Shown: positions 34,556-45,010, numbered from the stretch's first letter. The stretch is 64,000 nt of DNA from Hugenholtzia roseola DSM 9546 (GCF_000422585.1 NZ_KE383879.1:1-64000); one strand, 5' to 3'. Numbers and translations are program-made. The notes: generated from the sequence alone by a model not told the origin.

Positions 34556-36652
34556 TTATCTCACCACTGACCCATCTTGGATAAAGATTTCGGGCGAAAC
34601 AAAAACTAATTTGCCTTCGCTATCTTCTGCCAACAAGACCATTCCCTTCGATTCTATGCCCTTAATTTTGCGTGGCGCAAGATTTGCCAAAAGGCAGACC
34701 CGCTTGCCGATAATTTCTTCGGGCTTGTAGTATTGGGCAATGCCACTAACGACGGTGCGCTCATCTAAGCCCGTTTCGAGGGTGAGTTTAAGGAGTTTAT
34801 CGGCTTTGGCTACTTTTTCGGCGGCTTTAATGGTCGCAATTCTGATGTCCATCTTAGAAAAATCCTCGAAGGTAGTTTCTGTTTTCTGTGGCACAAGGGT
34901 AGGGGTTTTGATTTTGGTAGCTTCTAATTTTTCAATTTGCGCCTCGATTGCGGCATCTTCAATCTTTTCAAAAAGCAAACTTGGCACGCCCAAATTCATA
35001 GGATAAGAAAGTAAATCGTCTTTTCCTGCATTTTCCCAATCGAAAAACGATAGCTTTTTTTCTACCGTATCAAAACCCAACATAGAGCCGATATGGTCGC
35101 TGGTTTTGGGCAGGAAAGGGCGCAATAGGAGGGCTAAATTTGCCGTAATTTGCAGGGCAATATTCAAGATTGTGCCTACCAATTCGGGGTCGGTCTTGAT
35201 AAGTTTCCAAGGTTCAGTATCAGCAAGGTACTTATTGCCGATACGCGCCAATTCCATGCCTTCATGCAGGGCTTCTCTAAATTTGAAATGCTCGATTGCC
35301 TGCTCTATCTTCTGCTTTTGTACGCCAATTTGCGCCAAAACCTGCTCGTCGTACTGCGTGAGTCCGTTTCTTTCGGGCGTAACTTTATCAAAATACTTAT
35401 CTACTAAAACAACTGTACGATTTACAAAATTACCCAACGTGGCTACTAATTCGTTGTTGTTGCGCGTCTGAAAATCTTTCCACGTAAATTCGCTGTCCTT
35501 TGTTTCGGGTGCAATAGAGGTCAGGACATAGCGCAAAACGTCTTCTTTTCCTGCAAAATCTTGCAAATATTCGTGCAGCCAAACCGCCCATTCGCGCGAA
35601 GTAGAGATTTTATTGCCTTCTAAGTTTAGAAATTCATTGGCAGGCACGTTTTCGGGCAAAATAAATTCGCCTTGTGCCTTCAAAATAATTGGGAAAATGA
35701 TACAATGAAAAACAATGTTATCTTTCCCGATAAAATGCAAAAGACGCGTATCGTCCTTTTTCCAAAAGTCTTCCCACTTTTGCCCTTTTTCGGCAGCCCA
35801 CGCCTTTGTTGCACTTACATAGCCGATAGGGGCATCTAACCATACGTAGAGTACCTTGCCTTCGGTATCGGGCAGCGGCACAGGCACGCCCCAGTCGAGG
35901 TCGCGCGTCATGGCACGCTCTTGCAGCCCTTGTTCGAGCCAAGATTTACACTGCCCATAGACGTTGGTTTTCCAAGTGTCCTTTTTTTGGTTTAAAATCC
36001 ATTCTTTGAGCCAATTTTCATAATCCTGCATAGGCAGATACCAATGTTTGGTCTGCTTCAAAATGGGCGTTTTGCCACTCAAAACCGACTTCGGATTGAT
36101 AAGTTCGGTAGGACTTAGGGCAGTGCCACATTTTTCGCATTGGTCGCCATAGGCAGCCTCATGCCCACATTTGGGGCAAGTGCCAATGATGTACCTATCG
36201 GCTAAAAACTGCTGATAGGCTTCATCAAAAAATTGCTCACTTTGGCGCACTACAAAGCCCTGCTTTTTTTCTATGGTCTTAAAAAATTCTTGTGCCGTTT
36301 GGTGGTGCAAAGGCTCGGAAGTGCGGTGGTAATAGTCAAAAGAAATTCCGAAATCTTCAAACGACTTTTTCAGAATGGGGTGGTATTTATCCACAATCGC
36401 CTGTGGACTGATGCCCTCTTTTTTGGCACGTAGCGTAATGGCTGCCCCATGTTCGTCGCTACCACAAATAAAGGCTACCTGATGTTTTTTCAGGCGCAGA
36501 TAGCGCACATAAATATCCGCAGGCAGGTAAGCACCCGCCAAATGCCCGATATGCAGCGGACCATTGGCATAGGGCAGAGCCGCCGTAACGGTGGTGCGTT
36601 TGTACTTTTCAGAAGGTAGGGTAGTATTTTGAGGGGTAGCGTCGTGATTCAT
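34556..36652 (-). CDS. metG: Methionine--tRNA ligase with C-terminal tRNA-binding domain
   Basis: The start [20 protein letters not shown] gives 698 residues. The catalytic core has the HIGH motif ([19 protein letters not shown]), a zinc ribbon ([20 protein letters not shown]) and a KMSKS-type loop ([15 protein letters not shown]). A helical anticodon-binding domain follows, and the end is an EMAPII/Arc1p-like OB fold ([40 protein letters not shown]) used for tRNA binding and dimerisation. It attaches methionine to elongator and initiator tRNA. It is a single gene. Confidence 0.95.
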   Translation of the reverse strand: MNHDATPQNTTLPSEKYKRTTVTAALPYANGPLHIGHLAGAYLPADIYVRYLRLKKHQVAFICGSDEHGAAITLRAKKEGISPQAIVDKYHPILKKSFEDFGISFDYYHRTSEPLHHQTAQEFFKTIEKKQGFVVRQSEQFFDEAYQQFLADRYIIGTCPKCGHEAAYGDQCEKCGTALSPTELINPKSVLSGKTPILKQTKHWYLPMQDYENWLKEWILNQKKDTWKTNVYGQCKSWLEQGLQERAMTRDLDWGVPVPLPDTEGKVLYVWLDAPIGYVSATKAWAAEKGQKWEDFWKKDDTRLLHFIGKDNIVFHCIIFPIILKAQGEFILPENVPANEFLNLEGNKISTSREWAVWLHEYLQDFAGKEDVLRYVLTSIAPETKDSEFTWKDFQTRNNNELVATLGNFVNRTVVLVDKYFDKVTPERNGLTQYDEQVLAQIGVQKQKIEQAIEHFKFREALHEGMELARIGNKYLADTEPWKLIKTDPELVGTILNIALQITANLALLLRPFLPKTSDHIGSMLGFDTVEKKLSFFDWENAGKDDLLSYPMNLGVPSLLFEKIEDAAIEAQIEKLEATKIKTPTLVPQKTETTFEDFSKMDIRIATIKAAEKVAKADKLLKLTLETGLDERTVVSGIAQYYKPEEIIGKRVCLLANLAPRKIKGIESKGMVLLAEDSEGKLVFVSPEIFIQDGSVVR

Positions 36653-36994
36653 ATTCGGATTGAAAGAACAAGAAATAAGGGGCAGGGAATAAACAATGAG
36701 GAATAAACAGCGAAGAATAAGCAGCAGAGCGCAAGCGCAACCAGCAAGCGCGGTCTTGTTGCTCAAAACCGTATCTTTGTGCCGCCAAAATCAGAGGTCA
36801 AAATTAGGCGACAAAGGTAGCAATTTTTTCACGCTTTCCAAAGATAGGCGGTCTTATTTTTTGTTGGTGCTGCCGTTATTACGCTTTTTTTTATTATCTT
36901 TGAACCTGAAACTTTCTAAGTCTGGCATGAATTTTAGGTCAAAAAAAATTTACCATTTTTATAGCTTTACAAATTTGTTTTTAAAATAAATGAC
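36653..36994. other. Intergenic region with outward promoters between metG and a small membrane protein gene
   Basis: The minus strand has TACCTTTG (36819-36812), which would give metG a leader of about 150 nt. The plus strand has TATCTTTG at 36772-36779 and 36895-36902, the latter about 90 bp before the small gene at 36995. No convincing larger gene is seen. Confidence 0.45.
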
Positions 36995-37198
36995 GTGAAA
37001 AAAAACATCTTAACTGCGTTTGTAGCGTTTATTATTGTTTTATTGCTAATTTGTGGAATAGCATTAGAACAATACACGCTGGACATACAACTCCACGACA
37101 CCTATTTTGTGTTTTCGTATCAAATTATATTTTTTTGGTATGCTTTTAAATTTATGTCAATTTTAACTATTCTTTTATTTTTTAAAACTAAAAGATAA
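36995..37198 (+). CDS. Small two-helix membrane protein with an HDTYFV motif
   Basis: This 67-residue protein begins at a GTG (MKKNILTAFVAFIIVLLLIC). It consists of two hydrophobic helices separated by LDIQLHDTYFVFSYQ. The motif HDTYFV also occurs in subunit I of heme-copper oxidases, and small proteins with such a loop exist in Bacteroidota, but no oxidase gene is nearby. A basic end (FFKTKR) suggests a cytosolic C-terminus. Function is unknown. The nearby ATG at 36990 leads to an immediate stop. Confidence 0.55.
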   Translation: MKKNILTAFVAFIIVLLLICGIALEQYTLDIQLHDTYFVFSYQIIFFWYAFKFMSILTILLFFKTKR

Positions 37199-37238
37199 AA
37201 GAAAAATCCGCTGGCTCTAAAAAATTTGTACGTTTTTT

Positions 37239-37461
37239 GCGTTGTTACAACGATAAAAGCCTTAAATGCTCCCCACCCCAAACCCAGTAATGCCAAATTC
37301 TAAAAATTAGGTGCAAATGTAGGGACAAGGCATTGCCTTGTCCTATGCCCCAAACCCTAAGGGTCTTGAAGACCCTTAGGGTTTAAGTCCAAATTTTATT
37401 TCGTTTCTAATTTGACAAAACTTTGACAAAATAAGGCTTTTTACAGAACTTAACATTACTG
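37239..37461. repeat. Left half of the outer MITE with a complete inner repeat
   Basis: Bases 37239-37284 match the outer left arm (GCGTTGTTACAACGATAAAA to CACCCCAAACC). The inner element 37285-37461 starts CAGTAATGCCAAATTCTAAA and ends ACAGAACTTAACATTACTG. Inside are the GGACAAGGCA palindrome and the AAACCCTAAGGGTC palindrome. The junction with the outer arm is identical to that at 61370. The outer right arm is missing. The stretch 37462-37582 shows nothing recognisable. Confidence 0.85.
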
Positions 37462-37582
37462 CCTATTTTGGTTCAAAAGACCCTGTGAGTGGTCAGAAAA
37501 AAAGCCTTATCTTATGCTTTCACAAACTTTAACACGCATTTTAGAGCCTACCGACGATAAAAGTAAGGGAAAGAGAAGATAA

Positions 37583-39883
37583 ATGAGGCGCAATACCAAT
37601 AGTTTTCCTAATTTTGCAGGCTACTTCTTTATGTCGTATTCACCTTTGCTCATGACACGCCCGCTACGTTTTGAAAATTCGCCTTTTTTTGTCCCTTCTT
37701 TCTTTTCTTTTTTGATAGGCATAGGTCTGATAGTCGTAGGGGCTTTCTTCTCACCTATTGCCCAAGCCCAAGATACCCTTAGTATCGGCAATAAGCCTCT
37801 TATTTTAAAGCCTTCGGAAAAACCACTGACCCAAAAAGAGGGGCAGGAGGGGCAAAACAGTGCCTTAGGCGATAGTACGGCTACTTTTACCACCCAAGAA
37901 GACGCGCCCGCCAAAAAAGACAGTATCCCTTATGACGCTTCTACTACCCATTTTTTTTACGAAGACGACCTCTACTACAATACCCAAATCAAGCGCAATC
38001 CCGATACGCTCGTCCATGATTTTCACCGCTACAATGTAGTGGAAATCAATGATTATCTCTATCAAGATTTGGGAAATTGGGCAACGGCAGCGACTTCTAT
38101 TTTCTATCAAATGCCCGAAGAAATAGGCACGCGCTGGGGCATGAACGCCTATCAAGCCTTTATCAAGCGTCCCGAAGAGATGCAGTATTTCAATACCATG
38201 TCGCCTTATACGCGCCTCTACCTCATTCAGGGCGGACAGCGACGCTCAAATCTCGATGTCGCTTTTAGCAGAAATATCACACCCGATTGGAACGTAACAC
38301 TTTTTTACAATCGCATGAGTTCGAATAAGGTAGTTTTCAAGACCTTTCGCCGCAACGACGACCTCAACGTCAATCAATCCTTGGGCTTTAATACCGCCTT
38401 TCAAGGTCGCCGCTACAAACTTTTGGCGCATTTTATCTTCTACAATCAAAACATCTTGGAAACTGGCGGCTTAGAAGCCACACAACCCTTAGAAGTAGGC
38501 GAAGGGGGAAACTACATCGATAGTTTGCTCGAATTGGAAAGTTCCGAACTGCGCTATCGCTTTTTGCAGCCCGTTTCGGTCAATGCCTTTGGGCGCAATT
38601 TTCGCCTTTATCACCAATATAGCCTAACCAAAAAAGGCGAATTAGAACTTTTCCACCGCGCGGAATTTCGTCAGGATTTTAATATTTGGCAAGATGCCAA
38701 TTTCAACCAAAATAGAAACAGTTATCGCCAAACCTTTTTTGATGCTGCCAAAGTAACGCGCTCTTTTTATAGGAATGATTATCAGCACCTCGATAATAGG
38801 GTAGGTATCAAAGGTAGGGCAAAAGATTTTCAGTATCGCGCCTATTTAAGACAAAGAACCTACCAGCAGCGGGCTACCTTTTTGAAAGATAGTACAGATA
38901 TTCTGACCGATTCTGCCCGTTTGGAACTGCCTGCGGAATGGTTTGTAGGTGGCGGCATGCGCTATTTTTTGGATACGACTAATACCAGTTGGGTAGATGC
39001 CCAAGCGGAATATTTATTGGTAGATGCCTATAAAATGCAGCTTTTTTTTAATCATAAAAATATTAGTTTGCAGGCAGAAAGACAAAATTATCGCCCAGAT
39101 GTAATCCAACGCGCTTATTTTGGCAATCATTTTAAGTGGAATGACGACAGTTTGCGCAATACCATTGCCGATAGATTTGCACTTAGCTATGCCTTCGAAC
39201 CTTTTAAAAAGGGGCTATTTCCTACCAAAAATAAAAAACGAAACGCCGCCGATATAGATTTAGGCTTGCTTCAAAATTACGATTCTACCCAAGTCCAGAC
39301 TTTCGACAGCCTGCTGCAAAACAACCAAATGGCTTCGGCTTTTTACCTTCGCCTCGAACCCTTTGCCGAATATACGCGCCTCAATCGCCTGATTTATTAC
39401 GACACAGTGGCGCAAAGACAGCAAGCGCAGGGCATTGTTTCACAATTTCGGATAGGGACAAATTTCAAGGCGCAATGGAAAAAATTTCACTTCAAGGGTA
39501 GCCTTTTTTACGCCGCTTCGCAGGGGCAGGACATTTGGCGCGTGCCTACTTTCTTTGCCAATGTAGTCGGATACTATGAAAATTCCCTTTTCAATAACGC
39601 CATGCAAGCCCATATTGGCTTGGATATTCACTACAATACGCGCTATCGTGCCTTTGCCTATATGCCCATTACGGGGCAGTTCCACGTTCAAGACGAGGCT
39701 TTGGTCGGAAACTATCCCTTAGTGAGTGCCTTCTTCGACTTCAAAGTAAAACGCGCCCTACTCTTTTTCAAAATCGTCAATTTGCTGCAAGACGTAGCAG
39801 GCAATGGCTACTACACCACGCCTTATTACATTGCCCAACCGCGCTCCTTCGAATTTGGCTTGCAGTGGCTCTTTTTTGACTAA
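37583..39883 (+). CDS. Putative outer-membrane porin (DUF4289-type)
   Basis: The 766-residue protein has a signal sequence ending GAFFSPIAQAQDTLS; the start could also be at 37652 (MTRPLRFENSPFF). It continues with TTHFFYEDDLYYNTQIKRNP and DTLVHDFHRYNVVEINDYLY. The rest is an extended series of amphipathic strands with aromatic belts (NVTLFYNRMSSNKVVFKTF, KLLAHFIFYNQN, RYKLLAHF). It ends in an aromatic residue region (FEFGLQWLFFD), as expected for a BAM substrate. This fits the putative porin family common in Bacteroidota. The solute is unknown. It lies 17 bp before an aminotransferase gene. Confidence 0.8.
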   Translation: MRRNTNSFPNFAGYFFMSYSPLLMTRPLRFENSPFFVPSFFSFLIGIGLIVVGAFFSPIAQAQDTLSIGNKPLILKPSEKPLTQKEGQEGQNSALGDSTATFTTQEDAPAKKDSIPYDASTTHFFYEDDLYYNTQIKRNPDTLVHDFHRYNVVEINDYLYQDLGNWATAATSIFYQMPEEIGTRWGMNAYQAFIKRPEEMQYFNTMSPYTRLYLIQGGQRRSNLDVAFSRNITPDWNVTLFYNRMSSNKVVFKTFRRNDDLNVNQSLGFNTAFQGRRYKLLAHFIFYNQNILETGGLEATQPLEVGEGGNYIDSLLELESSELRYRFLQPVSVNAFGRNFRLYHQYSLTKKGELELFHRAEFRQDFNIWQDANFNQNRNSYRQTFFDAAKVTRSFYRNDYQHLDNRVGIKGRAKDFQYRAYLRQRTYQQRATFLKDSTDILTDSARLELPAEWFVGGGMRYFLDTTNTSWVDAQAEYLLVDAYKMQLFFNHKNISLQAERQNYRPDVIQRAYFGNHFKWNDDSLRNTIADRFALSYAFEPFKKGLFPTKNKKRNAADIDLGLLQNYDSTQVQTFDSLLQNNQMASAFYLRLEPFAEYTRLNRLIYYDTVAQRQQAQGIVSQFRIGTNFKAQWKKFHFKGSLFYAASQGQDIWRVPTFFANVVGYYENSLFNNAMQAHIGLDIHYNTRYRAFAYMPITGQFHVQDEALVGNYPLVSAFFDFKVKRALLFFKIVNLLQDVAGNGYYTTPYYIAQPRSFEFGLQWLFFD

Positions 39884-39900
39884 ACTCGAATCCTTTTGCT

Positions 39901-41163
39901 ATGAACCTTCGCCAACTCTTTTTGGCTCACCAAGCCCAGACCTCCGAATTTCCGCTTATGTTGGAGGTGCTTTCTGCAAAGGGCATTTACCTTTTTGGGC
40001 GGAAGGGCAAAAAATACATAGACCTCATTTCGGGAATTGGCGTGTCTAATATTGGGCATCGTCACCCTGCCGTCGTGCGTGCCATTCAGCGGCAACTTCG
40101 CAAATATCTGCACGTCATGGTCTATGGCGAAACGCTGCAATCGCCACAGGTCTTTTTGGCAAAAGCCTTAGCCCAAACCTTAGAAAAGCATACAGAAAAA
40201 AATTTATCTAATAGTTTAGAAAAAAGTTCAGAAAAAAAATCAGATACGCCTACCGACCCTTGGGCTACCTATTTCCTCAATTCGGGCAGCGAAGCCATCG
40301 AAGGGGCAATGAAACTTGCCAAACGCTACACAGGGCGCAAGCAAATTTTAGCCTGCCGCAATGCCTATCATGGCTCCTCGCAAGGGGCTTTGTCGCTTTC
40401 AAGTCAGGACGATTTTAAGCGCAATTTCGCACCACTGCTGCCCCAAATAGACTACCTCGACTTTATGAATACCGACGATTTGGCGCGTATTACTACCCAA
40501 ACGGCAGCCGTTTTTATCGAACCCATACAAGGCGAAGCAGGCGTAAGGGTAGGACAAGCTCCTTATTTTCAGGCACTTCGTAAAAAATGCAGTGAAGTAG
40601 GTGCGCTTTTGGTTCTCGATGAAATTCAAACGGGTTTTGGCAGAACAGGCACTTTTTGGGCGCATCAAGCCTACGACATCGAGCCTGATATTTTGGTCTG
40701 TGCCAAAGGCATGGGCGGTGGCTTGCCTATCGGCGCATTTATGGCACGCCGCTCGAAGATGCAGGTTTTGAGCAAAAATCCTATCTTGGGGCATATCACT
40801 ACTTTTGGTGGAAATGCCCTTTCTGCGGTGGCTTCGTTGGCTACTTTGCGCACCCTCGAAGCCGAAAAAATCTATGAAACTGCTCCCCAAAAGCACGAAC
40901 TTTTTAAGCAATATTTAAAGCACCCTGCCATTAAAGCCATTCGCGGCAGAGGACTGATGATGGCAGTAGAGTTCGAATCTTTTGACTTTCTTAAAAAAGT
41001 CATCGATAGGTGCTTGGAAAAAGGCGTACTAACCGACTGGTTTCTCTATTGCGACAACGCCATGCGCATTGCCCCACCACTTATCATCACCGAAAAGCAA
41101 ATCCGCAAAGCCTGCCTACTTATTTTGGAGGCAATAGAGGAGGTGAGTGCTGAAAGCATCTGA
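39901..41163 (+). CDS. Class III PLP-dependent aminotransferase (acetylornithine/4-aminobutyrate type)
   Basis: This 420-residue protein has the fold-type I pattern: GKKYIDLISGIGVSNIGHRH, NSGSEAIEGAMKLAKRYTGR, LVLDEIQTGFGRTGTFW with the PLP-pyridine-binding Asp, and DILVCAKGMGGGLPIGAFMA with the Schiff-base Lys. It probably transfers an omega-amino group to 2-oxoglutarate. ArgD, GABA and ornithine aminotransferases all share these motifs and I cannot separate them. A Ser/Glu/Lys-rich insert (EKNLSNSLEKSSEKKSDTPT) lies near residues 95-120. It starts 17 bp after the porin gene and is probably cotranscribed. Confidence 0.87.
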   Translation: MNLRQLFLAHQAQTSEFPLMLEVLSAKGIYLFGRKGKKYIDLISGIGVSNIGHRHPAVVRAIQRQLRKYLHVMVYGETLQSPQVFLAKALAQTLEKHTEKNLSNSLEKSSEKKSDTPTDPWATYFLNSGSEAIEGAMKLAKRYTGRKQILACRNAYHGSSQGALSLSSQDDFKRNFAPLLPQIDYLDFMNTDDLARITTQTAAVFIEPIQGEAGVRVGQAPYFQALRKKCSEVGALLVLDEIQTGFGRTGTFWAHQAYDIEPDILVCAKGMGGGLPIGAFMARRSKMQVLSKNPILGHITTFGGNALSAVASLATLRTLEAEKIYETAPQKHELFKQYLKHPAIKAIRGRGLMMAVEFESFDFLKKVIDRCLEKGVLTDWFLYCDNAMRIAPPLIITEKQIRKACLLILEAIEEVSAESI

Positions 41164-41199
41164 AAATAAAACAAAAAATACTGCAAAAAACACAATATT

Positions 41200-42903
41200 T
41201 TATTTATCGTAATAGGAAACACGCCAAACTGTGGTAGCTATTTTCGCTAACTCTAATTGCCTTTTTTCTAAATTGTGCGGATTCCAGTCGGGATAAGTAA
41301 TTTGCTTGGTTAGGAAAAATTGACTCGTTTGGTAGGCTGTTAGTTTTTCGGTATAATCTTTATTGCCAACTTCTCTATTTTTATTTGCTTCTAAAAGCGT
41401 ATAATTTCCTATTCTAAAAACATAGTTATTTTTTGTATGATTAGGAAAATTTGCCTCCCAATCGTTTTGTGGATTTTCGGGTAAAATATGCTCGATGGTG
41501 GCGTTATGTGCTTCAAAATCGTAATCTTGGCTTGCTATTTTGTTTTCTAATTCAAACAAAATGTAGCGAATTAGTTTTTTGTGCCTGCGCGTGTTGAAAG
41601 ATTTAGCAGAAAAACTATTTTTAAAATCGGTATCTGAAATGTATAAAATCTCTATTTCTTTTGCAAGCTGAATCAGATTTGTAATCTCGCCTGCTGCAAC
41701 CTTAATCGCTGCCTTGTGATAAACCTCCTCTAATCGCCCTTCGGGGTATCCGCCCATAACGGTATAACGAAAGGCAATGGTAGTAATAAGTTTTAAAATT
41801 TTATCAAAAAAAGGAAGCATTTTTTCGTATGCAATGAGCAAAAGTGGCAAACCTGCCTGTGCCTGAAATAGCCCTATTTCGCCGATACGCTTTTGGATTT
41901 CCCTATTGCCCCGCCAAAGTTCGTCTGACGCTTGGTGTAGAGCTACATAATAAACTGCATTTTTTTCTAAATCTTCTAATAAATCAAAAAGATTATCAAC
42001 TGTCTTTATTTTGGCTTTTATATGCTTATAGAGGTGTTCAGGGCGCACTAATTTGTTTTTCGAAATCCAATAGCGGCGCAAAAAAAGTGGGAAATTTTCC
42101 ACTCCTACCCAATCGACGATATAGTTCCATTTTTCACTAATAATTTGCTGCGTCGCTTCCTGTGGGACAAGTGAAAAAAGGTAGTTTTTGAGCAAATCTA
42201 CGCTCGAAAGCACACTGCCACGCGAATTAAGGGTTTCGAATACAAGGTAGGCTTGCAATTCATTTTCTACACTAATTTGTGTAAAAATAACCTTACGTGC
42301 CACTATTTCATCGAGAAGCCAAGCGATTTTCTCACCTGATAGGTTAGTTTGAAAGTGTAGAGTAATTTTTTTATAGAAAAAATCTAAACAATTTAATAGT
42401 AACTTATCCGAATCATTTAATTTTAGCACAACGCTGGGCGCAGGGCGTTTGAGGGTAAGTAAATTCAGTTGAAAAAATAAATTGTTAGTTTTATTTAGTG
42501 TCAATTTGCTTGTGTAAGTTAAGGAAGCAGCCTCTTTTTCACCTAAAAATTTGCTACTCAAAATTCTGATGCGTTCCTCATTGGCTTCTTTTTCAAGCTC
42601 CTGCGCCGCTAATTCTTTCAAAATTTGGATACAAGACAAGGCGAATAGGGTTAGGGTTGTGAGCCTTTGTTGTCCGTCTATGATAGCATAGCGGCTTTGT
42701 CCTAAACTTTGCAACACAATTACCCCCATGTAATGGACAGAATTAGTTTCTAAAACCAATAGAATATCATTCCATAAATCTTCCCAATTATCCTCTTTCC
42801 ACGCATAATCGCGCTGATAAAGCGGTACTATGTATTTTTTACCATTCCCTAAAATTTCGCTCGTATCGACGGTTTTGGTATAAAGAAGATAATTGTTTTC
42901 CAT
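41200..42903 (-). CDS. DUF262/DUF1524 protein (GmrSD-like nuclease family)
   Basis: This 567-residue protein starts with a DUF262 domain: VPLYQRDYAW (27-35) and IIDGQQRLTTLTLFAL (74-89), a ParB-like nucleotide-handling site. The C-terminal DUF1524 domain has the HNH-type IEHILPENPQNDWEANF. This organisation occurs in GmrSD-type restriction enzymes, which attack modified phage DNA, and in other stand-alone defence proteins. A partner for sensing the modification is not seen, so single-chain activity is inferred. The gene is AT-rich compared with the aminotransferase next to it. The stop codons of the two converge with 36 bp between. Confidence 0.8.
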   Translation of the reverse strand: MENNYLLYTKTVDTSEILGNGKKYIVPLYQRDYAWKEDNWEDLWNDILLVLETNSVHYMGVIVLQSLGQSRYAIIDGQQRLTTLTLFALSCIQILKELAAQELEKEANEERIRILSSKFLGEKEAASLTYTSKLTLNKTNNLFFQLNLLTLKRPAPSVVLKLNDSDKLLLNCLDFFYKKITLHFQTNLSGEKIAWLLDEIVARKVIFTQISVENELQAYLVFETLNSRGSVLSSVDLLKNYLFSLVPQEATQQIISEKWNYIVDWVGVENFPLFLRRYWISKNKLVRPEHLYKHIKAKIKTVDNLFDLLEDLEKNAVYYVALHQASDELWRGNREIQKRIGEIGLFQAQAGLPLLLIAYEKMLPFFDKILKLITTIAFRYTVMGGYPEGRLEEVYHKAAIKVAAGEITNLIQLAKEIEILYISDTDFKNSFSAKSFNTRRHKKLIRYILFELENKIASQDYDFEAHNATIEHILPENPQNDWEANFPNHTKNNYVFRIGNYTLLEANKNREVGNKDYTEKLTAYQTSQFFLTKQITYPDWNPHNLEKRQLELAKIATTVWRVSYYDK

Positions 42904-43037
42904 ATTATTTTTAGCATTATTTTAGTATAAAAACAGGGCTGCCTCGCATTTCTCAAAAGTTACCCCATATCCCTACAAAAATACGCAAAACTTTTCAAAA
43001 GGCATCAATGGCACAAGGGAGTTTGAGAGGCTACAAG

Positions 43038-43290
43038 GTTGTTGCAAAGATAAAAATCTTATTTTGTCAAATAAAAAACAAAATAAAATTTGGTTTTGAA
43101 ACCTTCCCTTTGGGAGAGCGCAAGGTGGGGTTCATTCCTTTTTTATTTCAATCTCACTGCGGACAAGGCAGTGCCTTGTCCCTACCTTTGCATCTAATTT
43201 TTAGAAATTAACCCCATTGGGCAGGGTCAGGAGGTTTGCTCAAAGCACAAAAGCTCATTTTTTGACTTTCTGACTGTTGCAATAACGCTG
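43038..43290. repeat. Composite outer-inner repeat, decayed
   Basis: The left end resembles the outer terminus (GTTGTTGCAAAGATAAAAAT) and the right end its partner (GACTGTTGCAATAACGCT). Inside are AAACAAAATAAAATTTGG, TTTATTTCAATCTCACTGCGG, the GGACAAGGCA palindrome and CAGGAGGTTTGCTCAAAGCAC. It fills most of the 536-bp gap between the DUF262 gene and purH. Confidence 0.7.
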
Positions 43291-43383
43291 CAAAATACCG
43301 ATTTGAGCCTATGCAAACGAGGGCAAAAAAAGATATTTGACGAAAAATATATTAAAAAAAACATTAAAAAAATTAGATAAAAA

Positions 43384-43429
43384 TCCTGCAAAATAGGAAC
43401 AAAATAGTTTGTCCCCATTTTGCAGGAAA
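43384..43429 (-). terminator. Terminator of purH
   Basis: On the minus strand TCCTGCAAAAT pairs with ATTTTGCAGGA over a loop of about 24 nt and is followed by TTTTTAT. It starts 11 bp after the stop codon. Confidence 0.82.
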
Positions 43430-43439
43430 AGCAGCACGA

Positions 43440-44981
43440 CTAATGTTTGAAGTGCCTAATGCCTGTCAAGACCATTGCCATCTGGTTTTGGTCGCAAGCC
43501 TGAATCGAATCTTGGTCTTTGATAGAACCTCCCGGCTGAATAACGGCACTAATGCCCTCTGTGGCAGCAATTTCGACACAATCGGGAAAAGGGAAAAAGG
43601 CATCAGAAGCCATGACCGCGCCTTTTAAATCGAAGCCAAAAGATTTTGCCTTCGCAATCGCCTGACGCAAGGCATCTACGCGCGAAGTCTGTCCCACGCC
43701 GCTTGCCAAAAGCTGTCCTGCTACGGCTAAAACAATCGTATTCGATTTGGTGTGCTTGACAATTTTACTCGCAAAAAGCAAGGCTTCGACTTCGGCTTCG
43801 GTAGGTTGCCTTTTAGTAACGACTTTCAAATCGCTTTTTGTTTCGCTTTTTGCATCAATATCCTGCAAAATAACGCCGTTTAAAAGGGTTTTAAATTGCG
43901 TTTGAGGCAAGGCAAGTGGCTTTCTTTTGAGCAAAATTCTATTTTTCTTTTCCTTCAAAAGGGCAAGCGCGTCGGGTGCAAAATCGGGCGCAATCAAGAC
44001 CTCGAAAAATAAATCCTGCATGGCTTGTGCCGCCGCCAAATCTATGCTTCCATTCGAAACCAAGACTCCACCAAAAGCCGATGTCGTGTCCGCAGCAAAG
44101 GCTTTTTGGTATGCCTCTGCCACACTTTTGCCCTCTGCCATGCCGCAGGCGTTGGTGTGCTTCAAGATAGCAAAGGCAGGATTTGATTCATTTTTAAATT
44201 CGTCTATTAACAAAATAGCGGCATCAATATCTACTAAGTTGTTGTAGGAAAGCTCTTTGCCGTTGAGTTTCTCAAAGAGTGCTTCTAAATCGCCATAAAA
44301 GAAACCCTTTTGGTGCGGGTTTTCGCCATAACGTAGCACTTGATGCTGTGAAATAGAAGTTTTGAAAAAAGGATAAGTTTTTGTATCTGAATCTGACTCA
44401 TTAAAATAATGAAAAATAGCCGTATCGTAATGCGAACTGATATGAAAGGCTTTGGTAGCGAGTTTGCGACGGTCTTCCAAATCGGTGTGTCCTTGTTTTT
44501 CTTCTAAAAGGTGGTTTAAAAATTGGTAATCTTCTTTATCGGCAATGATAACAGTGTCCTGAAAATTTTTGGCTGCCGCCCGAATAAGAGAAATACCCCC
44601 GATGTCTATTTTTTCGATAATTTCTGCCTGACTTGCACCCGAAGCAAGGGTTTCTTCGAAGGGGTATAAATCAACGATAACTAAGTCGAGGGCAGGAATT
44701 TGATATTGTTCGGCTTCGGCTTGGTCGGAATTGTTATCACGACGCTGCAAAATGCCGCCAAAGATTTTGGGGTGCAGGGTCTTGACGCGCCCCCCAAAAA
44801 TAGACGGATATTGCGTCAGGCTTTCCACAGCCACGACGGGAATCCCCAAGTTTTCGATAAATTGCTGCGTTCCTCCTGTGGAATAGAGCGTTACGCCTTG
44901 TGCATGTAGGGTCTGCACCAAGGTATCCAAACCTGTCTTGTAATAGACCGAAATCAGGGCGGACTTAATTTTTTTTTGCAT
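43440..44981 (-). CDS. purH: Bifunctional AICAR transformylase/IMP cyclohydrolase
   Basis: The 513-residue enzyme carries out the last two steps of IMP synthesis. The N-terminal cyclohydrolase (MGS-like) domain shows ALISVYYKTGLDTLVQTLHA, GTQQFIENLGIP and GGRVKTLHPKIFGGILQRRD. The transformylase part has LRYGENPHQKGFFYGDLEAL, KHTNACGMAEGKSVAEAYQK and SDAFFPFPDCVEIAATEGIS, and it ends with the conserved MVLTGIRHFKH. Length and both domains are complete. It lies 59 bp downstream of the ABC-F gene and is separated from it by a terminator. Confidence 0.96.
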   Translation of the reverse strand: MQKKIKSALISVYYKTGLDTLVQTLHAQGVTLYSTGGTQQFIENLGIPVVAVESLTQYPSIFGGRVKTLHPKIFGGILQRRDNNSDQAEAEQYQIPALDLVIVDLYPFEETLASGASQAEIIEKIDIGGISLIRAAAKNFQDTVIIADKEDYQFLNHLLEEKQGHTDLEDRRKLATKAFHISSHYDTAIFHYFNESDSDTKTYPFFKTSISQHQVLRYGENPHQKGFFYGDLEALFEKLNGKELSYNNLVDIDAAILLIDEFKNESNPAFAILKHTNACGMAEGKSVAEAYQKAFAADTTSAFGGVLVSNGSIDLAAAQAMQDLFFEVLIAPDFAPDALALLKEKKNRILLKRKPLALPQTQFKTLLNGVILQDIDAKSETKSDLKVVTKRQPTEAEVEALLFASKIVKHTKSNTIVLAVAGQLLASGVGQTSRVDALRQAIAKAKSFGFDLKGAVMASDAFFPFPDCVEIAATEGISAVIQPGGSIKDQDSIQACDQNQMAMVLTGIRHFKH

Positions 44982-45010
44982 AAGTCTAAAATTATGAAAA
45001 TTTATGAAAC

